Shown here: piece after piece, positions 61,953 to 64,000 of the stretch | Layout: each line of letters opens with the position of its first letter | How positions within the stretch are numbered: position 1 is the first letter of the stretch | From: JBGQAS01 sp963699305 | GTDB taxonomy: Bacteria > Chloroflexota > Anaerolineae > Anaerolineales > Anaerolineaceae | Reading direction: 5' to 3' | NCBI GenBank assembly: GCA_963699305.1 | Contig: OY969431.1 | Span: 1,488,001-1,552,000, forward strand | DNA length: 64,000 nt | Position numbers and translations under genes: made by a program | The notes under the pieces: model-generated | Databases searched by the model: none | The model's input: only the letters and a program-made list of their open reading frames with translations | Told to the model about the DNA's origin: nothing

Positions 61953-62154
61953 TTGCTCCTTACAGAAAAAGGATTTTGGAACTCTATCTTAACCTGGAAT
62001 TCTGTAAATTAAAATTTTGCGATCAGTATTTTTTGAAATGAGATTTCGAAGGGGATTTTCTTCCTATTTTTTTTAAGGGTGATGATCAGCATCATGCACG
62101 CAGGTGGGATGGGAAATCACACGCTTGCCTCTCGATGGATGATAGGTTTTCTTT
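61953..62154. other. Intergenic region with no assignable gene
   Basis: About 200 AT-rich bases between the monooxygenase-like gene and the kinase gene; contains TTTT-runs and no credible frame or hairpin. Confidence 0.5.
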
Positions 62155-62466
62155 TCATCGCATCGTTCTGACGTCATAATGCTGTGACCGTTCATAGAAG
62201 TGAGAAAGGAGCTCTCTCGCTTTTGGTGGGACAACGGCAACCTCGTAATCCTCTCCTGCAAACTCTCTGACTGCATCCAGCGAGTCAAACAGCATGATGG
62301 TAACAAATTCTACTTCTTCCCCGGCATCGCGGCGAAGTAATTGAATGTTTTTGAAACCCTGGATGTGCCGGCTTTGGATGCCGATGAAGATTTCCTCTTT
62401 GAACAACTTCTCGTATGCATCCGCGTTCCGTTGGGTCGTCCAGCCATGCCAGATCCGGTTGATCAT
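62155..62466 (-). CDS. Antibiotic-biosynthesis-monooxygenase-like (dimeric alpha-beta barrel) protein
   Basis: The 103-residue protein shows the ferredoxin-like ABM fold: INRIWHGWTTQRNADAYEKL, FIGIQSRHIQGFKNIQLLRR, VEFVTIMLFDSLDAVREFAG and EVAVVPPKARELLSHFYERS, ending in a His-containing strand. The WHGWTTxxNADAYE start and the RxxxGxxxxxLLRR block are characteristic of small ABM domain proteins whose substrates are unknown. It is followed by a gap and preceded 33 bases upstream by the methyltransferase gene in the same direction. Confidence 0.8.
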   Translation of the reverse strand: MINRIWHGWTTQRNADAYEKLFKEEIFIGIQSRHIQGFKNIQLLRRDAGEEVEFVTIMLFDSLDAVREFAGEDYEVAVVPPKARELLSHFYERSQHYDVRTMR

Positions 62467-62499
62467 TTTTTTCCATACTCCCAGTTTATGTATGATTCC

Positions 62500-63219
62500 T
62501 TAGTATATCCCCGGAAACAATCGATATCGCACACGCTGTGCATAATCCCGATACCCCGGCAGTTCTTCCTGCAGAGTGCGGTCTTCCAATGCGGTTCGAA
62601 CTACAGCAATGATCAGCGCTATGGCCGCCGGGATGAGCGTCCACACCGAGCTTAACGCCATGACAATACCGGGCAGCGGCAGGATGTTTCCGGCATAGCC
62701 AGGATGCCGCACAATCCGGTAAGGCCCACTGTCACACACCACATGCCCTCGATCCGCCTGGATGCGTACCACACCCGAGAAAAAGCGGTTCTCCGCCATA
62801 GCCCACACAGCCAAGGCATATCCAAGTCCGACGAAGACCATGCCGATAACGTTTACACAAAACGGGAACCTAGCTGACCACCCAAAGCGGTGGTCCAGCC
62901 CCGCCACGATCACCAGCGGAAAGCCTACACTCACCGCCATCAGCGGGGCAAGCACTTTATCCCAAGGCTTCACAGCCGGAGCTGATGCAAATTGATTTCG
63001 CTCCGCCAGTAATCCTGGATGGCGCCATTCTGCCCATATGCGCCCTCCAATACCAGCGAGAAAGACAAGAATTGAATAAATCCACGCCTGCCACCAACCG
63101 AGATCCCATCCGCAGACAAATAACAGCACTGGTATGAAAAGGTAGATCACGATTAAACGGATCCATTCGCGGGTGCTTAATGTTTTGACCGACTTTTGCC
63201 CTGTTGTTTTCGATTCCAT
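62500..63219 (-). CDS. Isoprenylcysteine-methyltransferase-like (ICMT/PEMT) membrane protein
   Basis: ATG 63219 (MESKTTGQKSVKTLSTREWI) follows GGAGGAAG. The 239-residue protein has six TM helices. The C-terminal PYRIVRHPGYAGNILPLPGI segment (RHPxYxG) and the ALEDRTLQEELPGYRDYAQR tail (E-x-x-L near the end, YxxY) form the SAM-binding signature of ICMT/PEMT/NnrU-like methyltransferases. The substrate is unknown in bacteria; phospholipid or small-molecule methylation are possibilities. Confidence 0.88.
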   Translation of the reverse strand: MESKTTGQKSVKTLSTREWIRLIVIYLFIPVLLFVCGWDLGWWQAWIYSILVFLAGIGGRIWAEWRHPGLLAERNQFASAPAVKPWDKVLAPLMAVSVGFPLVIVAGLDHRFGWSARFPFCVNVIGMVFVGLGYALAVWAMAENRFFSGVVRIQADRGHVVCDSGPYRIVRHPGYAGNILPLPGIVMALSSVWTLIPAAIALIIAVVRTALEDRTLQEELPGYRDYAQRVRYRLFPGIY

Positions 63220-63324
63220 ACACTTCCTCCGCACGAAAAGAACGCATTCTGCAATTCCATCATACAGCTTTTTGAACTCGCTGCATACAGACTCGCACCC
63301 ATTATCCTGGAAACTTCATGCTCC

Positions 63325-64000
63325 TCACTGTTTGGCAATCGTTTTGCGCGGTTCGCGCACCGTAAAGCGGAGCAGCACCAAGCCTAACGCACCGATGACT
63401 GCCGACAGGATGAACATGACCTGGTAACTGACCGCACCTGCGAGCCAGCCGCCGATGAGAGGTGCCGCTCCCCCAGCCACGCCGGCGATTGTGTTAGCCA
63501 GACCGATGTAGGTGGGGCGGTTTTCTGCATCGGTAAATTCATAGATGATGGATATTCCAGAGATGAAGGTTCCAGCATAGACCGCACCGCGCAGGAAAAA
63601 GATGGGGAAAAACCAAAAAGGACTGGGGGCAAATATCGCCATGACAATTGAGAGGACGCTTAACACCATGCAGATCTCCAGGCTCAATTTATGACCTTTG
63701 TGGTCGGAAAGAAAACCAAAGACCAGGTTCGCCAAAGTCAGCCCGATCTGCAAGGCAATGGTAAAACCGCTGGCTTTTGCATCCGGCAGGTTCCAGGTCT
63801 TAACGGTATACACCACCAGGAATCCGGTCGCCATCCCACTCAACGAAAAAATGATCTGCGATAGCAGGTACATGCGGAAATTGCGGTCTTTCCTAAGAAC
63901 TTCCGGCAGGGAGCGCAGGTACTCCAGTTGAGAGACGGACGGCTTGCTGCTGTGGACAGCTGGTTCGCGGGTCAGGGAAAGGAACACCCATGAAAGGAAG
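63325..64000 (-). CDS. MFS transporter, N-terminal part outside the window
   Basis: The frame stays open to base 64000 and the piece seen begins in a TM end (SWVFLSLTREPAVHSSKP), so the first half of the protein lies beyond the window. The visible half has a cytoplasmic loop (SVSQLEYLRSLPEVLRKDRN), six TM helices, loop motif FGFLSDHKGHKLSLEICMVL (GxLxDxxGxK/R) and FLRGAVYAGTFISGISIIYE. It ends REPRKTIAKQ. Substrate unknown. It precedes the ICMT-like gene in the same direction. Confidence 0.88.
   Translation of the reverse strand, partial: FLSWVFLSLTREPAVHSSKPSVSQLEYLRSLPEVLRKDRNFRMYLLSQIIFSLSGMATGFLVVYTVKTWNLPDAKASGFTIALQIGLTLANLVFGFLSDHKGHKLSLEICMVLSVLSIVMAIFAPSPFWFFPIFFLRGAVYAGTFISGISIIYEFTDAENRPTYIGLANTIAGVAGGAAPLIGGWLAGAVSYQVMFILSAVIGALGLVLLRFTVREPRKTIAKQ

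Noticed and set aside
1..64000. tRNA, rRNA, CRISPR arrays, insertion sequences or phage genes
   Set aside because: Reading both strands I saw no cloverleaf with a CCA-ready stem, no spaced repeat array, no transposase DDE/HUH motifs and no terminal inverted repeats. The many hairpins are terminators placed just after stop codons.

Overview
The window looks like a chromosomal segment of a Chloroflexota bacterium, most likely class Anaerolineae. This is an inference from gene content: a Wzm/Wzt glycan exporter, an ArsM/ArsR pair, a ferredoxin plus geranylgeranyl-reductase pair, DUF885, DUF1576 and DUF2007 proteins, a clostridial-type ABC exporter with an ectodomain, and many secreted lipoproteins. 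No rRNA, tRNA, CRISPR array, insertion sequence or phage gene was found. Composition is near 50% GC, apart from an AT-rich patch at about 26.5-28.1 kb.

Layout. (1) 0-7.8 kb, minus strand: a surface-polysaccharide operon with an EPS-type MarR regulator, GDP-fucose synthase, Wzm permease, Wzt ATPase, a capsule-type glycosyltransferase, a methyltransferase, a UDP-GlcNAc 4,6-dehydratase and an RmlD-like reductase cut by the window edge. (2) 7.9-15.8 kb: a cold-shock protein, a small K+ channel, a DUF885 hydrolase, a YgjP-type metalloprotease, an SH3 lipoprotein, an ATC-hydrolase-like protein and an RlmI-like methyltransferase. (3) 15.9-25.5 kb: a GT39-type membrane glycosyltransferase, a lipoprotein, the divergent arsM/arsR pair with readable promoters, an MFS exporter, small membrane proteins, an SRPBCC protein and a chromate transporter. 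(4) 25.7-34.9 kb: an AT-rich TPR membrane protein, a TolB-propeller/periplasmic-binding fusion lipoprotein, and a MarR-controlled heterodimeric ABC exporter. (5) 35-42.8 kb: ferredoxin and geranylgeranyl reductase, MsrP/MsrQ methionine sulfoxide reductase, DUF5666 and Ig-like secreted proteins, YgiQ, and an NfeD/SPFH pair. (6) 42.9-64 kb: a DUF1576 membrane protein, two tandem cysteine-rich lipoproteins, a rhomboid protease, PlsY, GlmS, an Mg2+ P-type ATPase, an ABC-2 exporter, an APH-fold kinase, an ICMT-like methyltransferase and an MFS protein cut by the right edge.

A dominant feature is a high density of single-base indels that split otherwise well-conserved genes: DUF885, chrA, the TPR gene, both ABC exporter subunits, MsrP, MsrQ, YgiQ, SPFH, mgtA and others. 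Frame-restored proteins keep all family motifs, and many breaks lie in homopolymers. They therefore look like uncorrected long-read consensus errors rather than gene decay. Genes are annotated here at their frame-restored extents. The stretch from about 11.2 to 25.4 kb shows no such break, while the exporter at 30.2-34.4 kb carries well over ten.

Functionally the window combines envelope building (glycan synthesis and export, PlsY, GlmS, GT39), envelope protection (MsrPQ, SPFH/NfeD, rhomboid, Mg2+ ATPase), toxic-ion and drug resistance (ArsM, ChrA, MFS, ABC exporters) and a large set of uncharacterised secreted lipoproteins.
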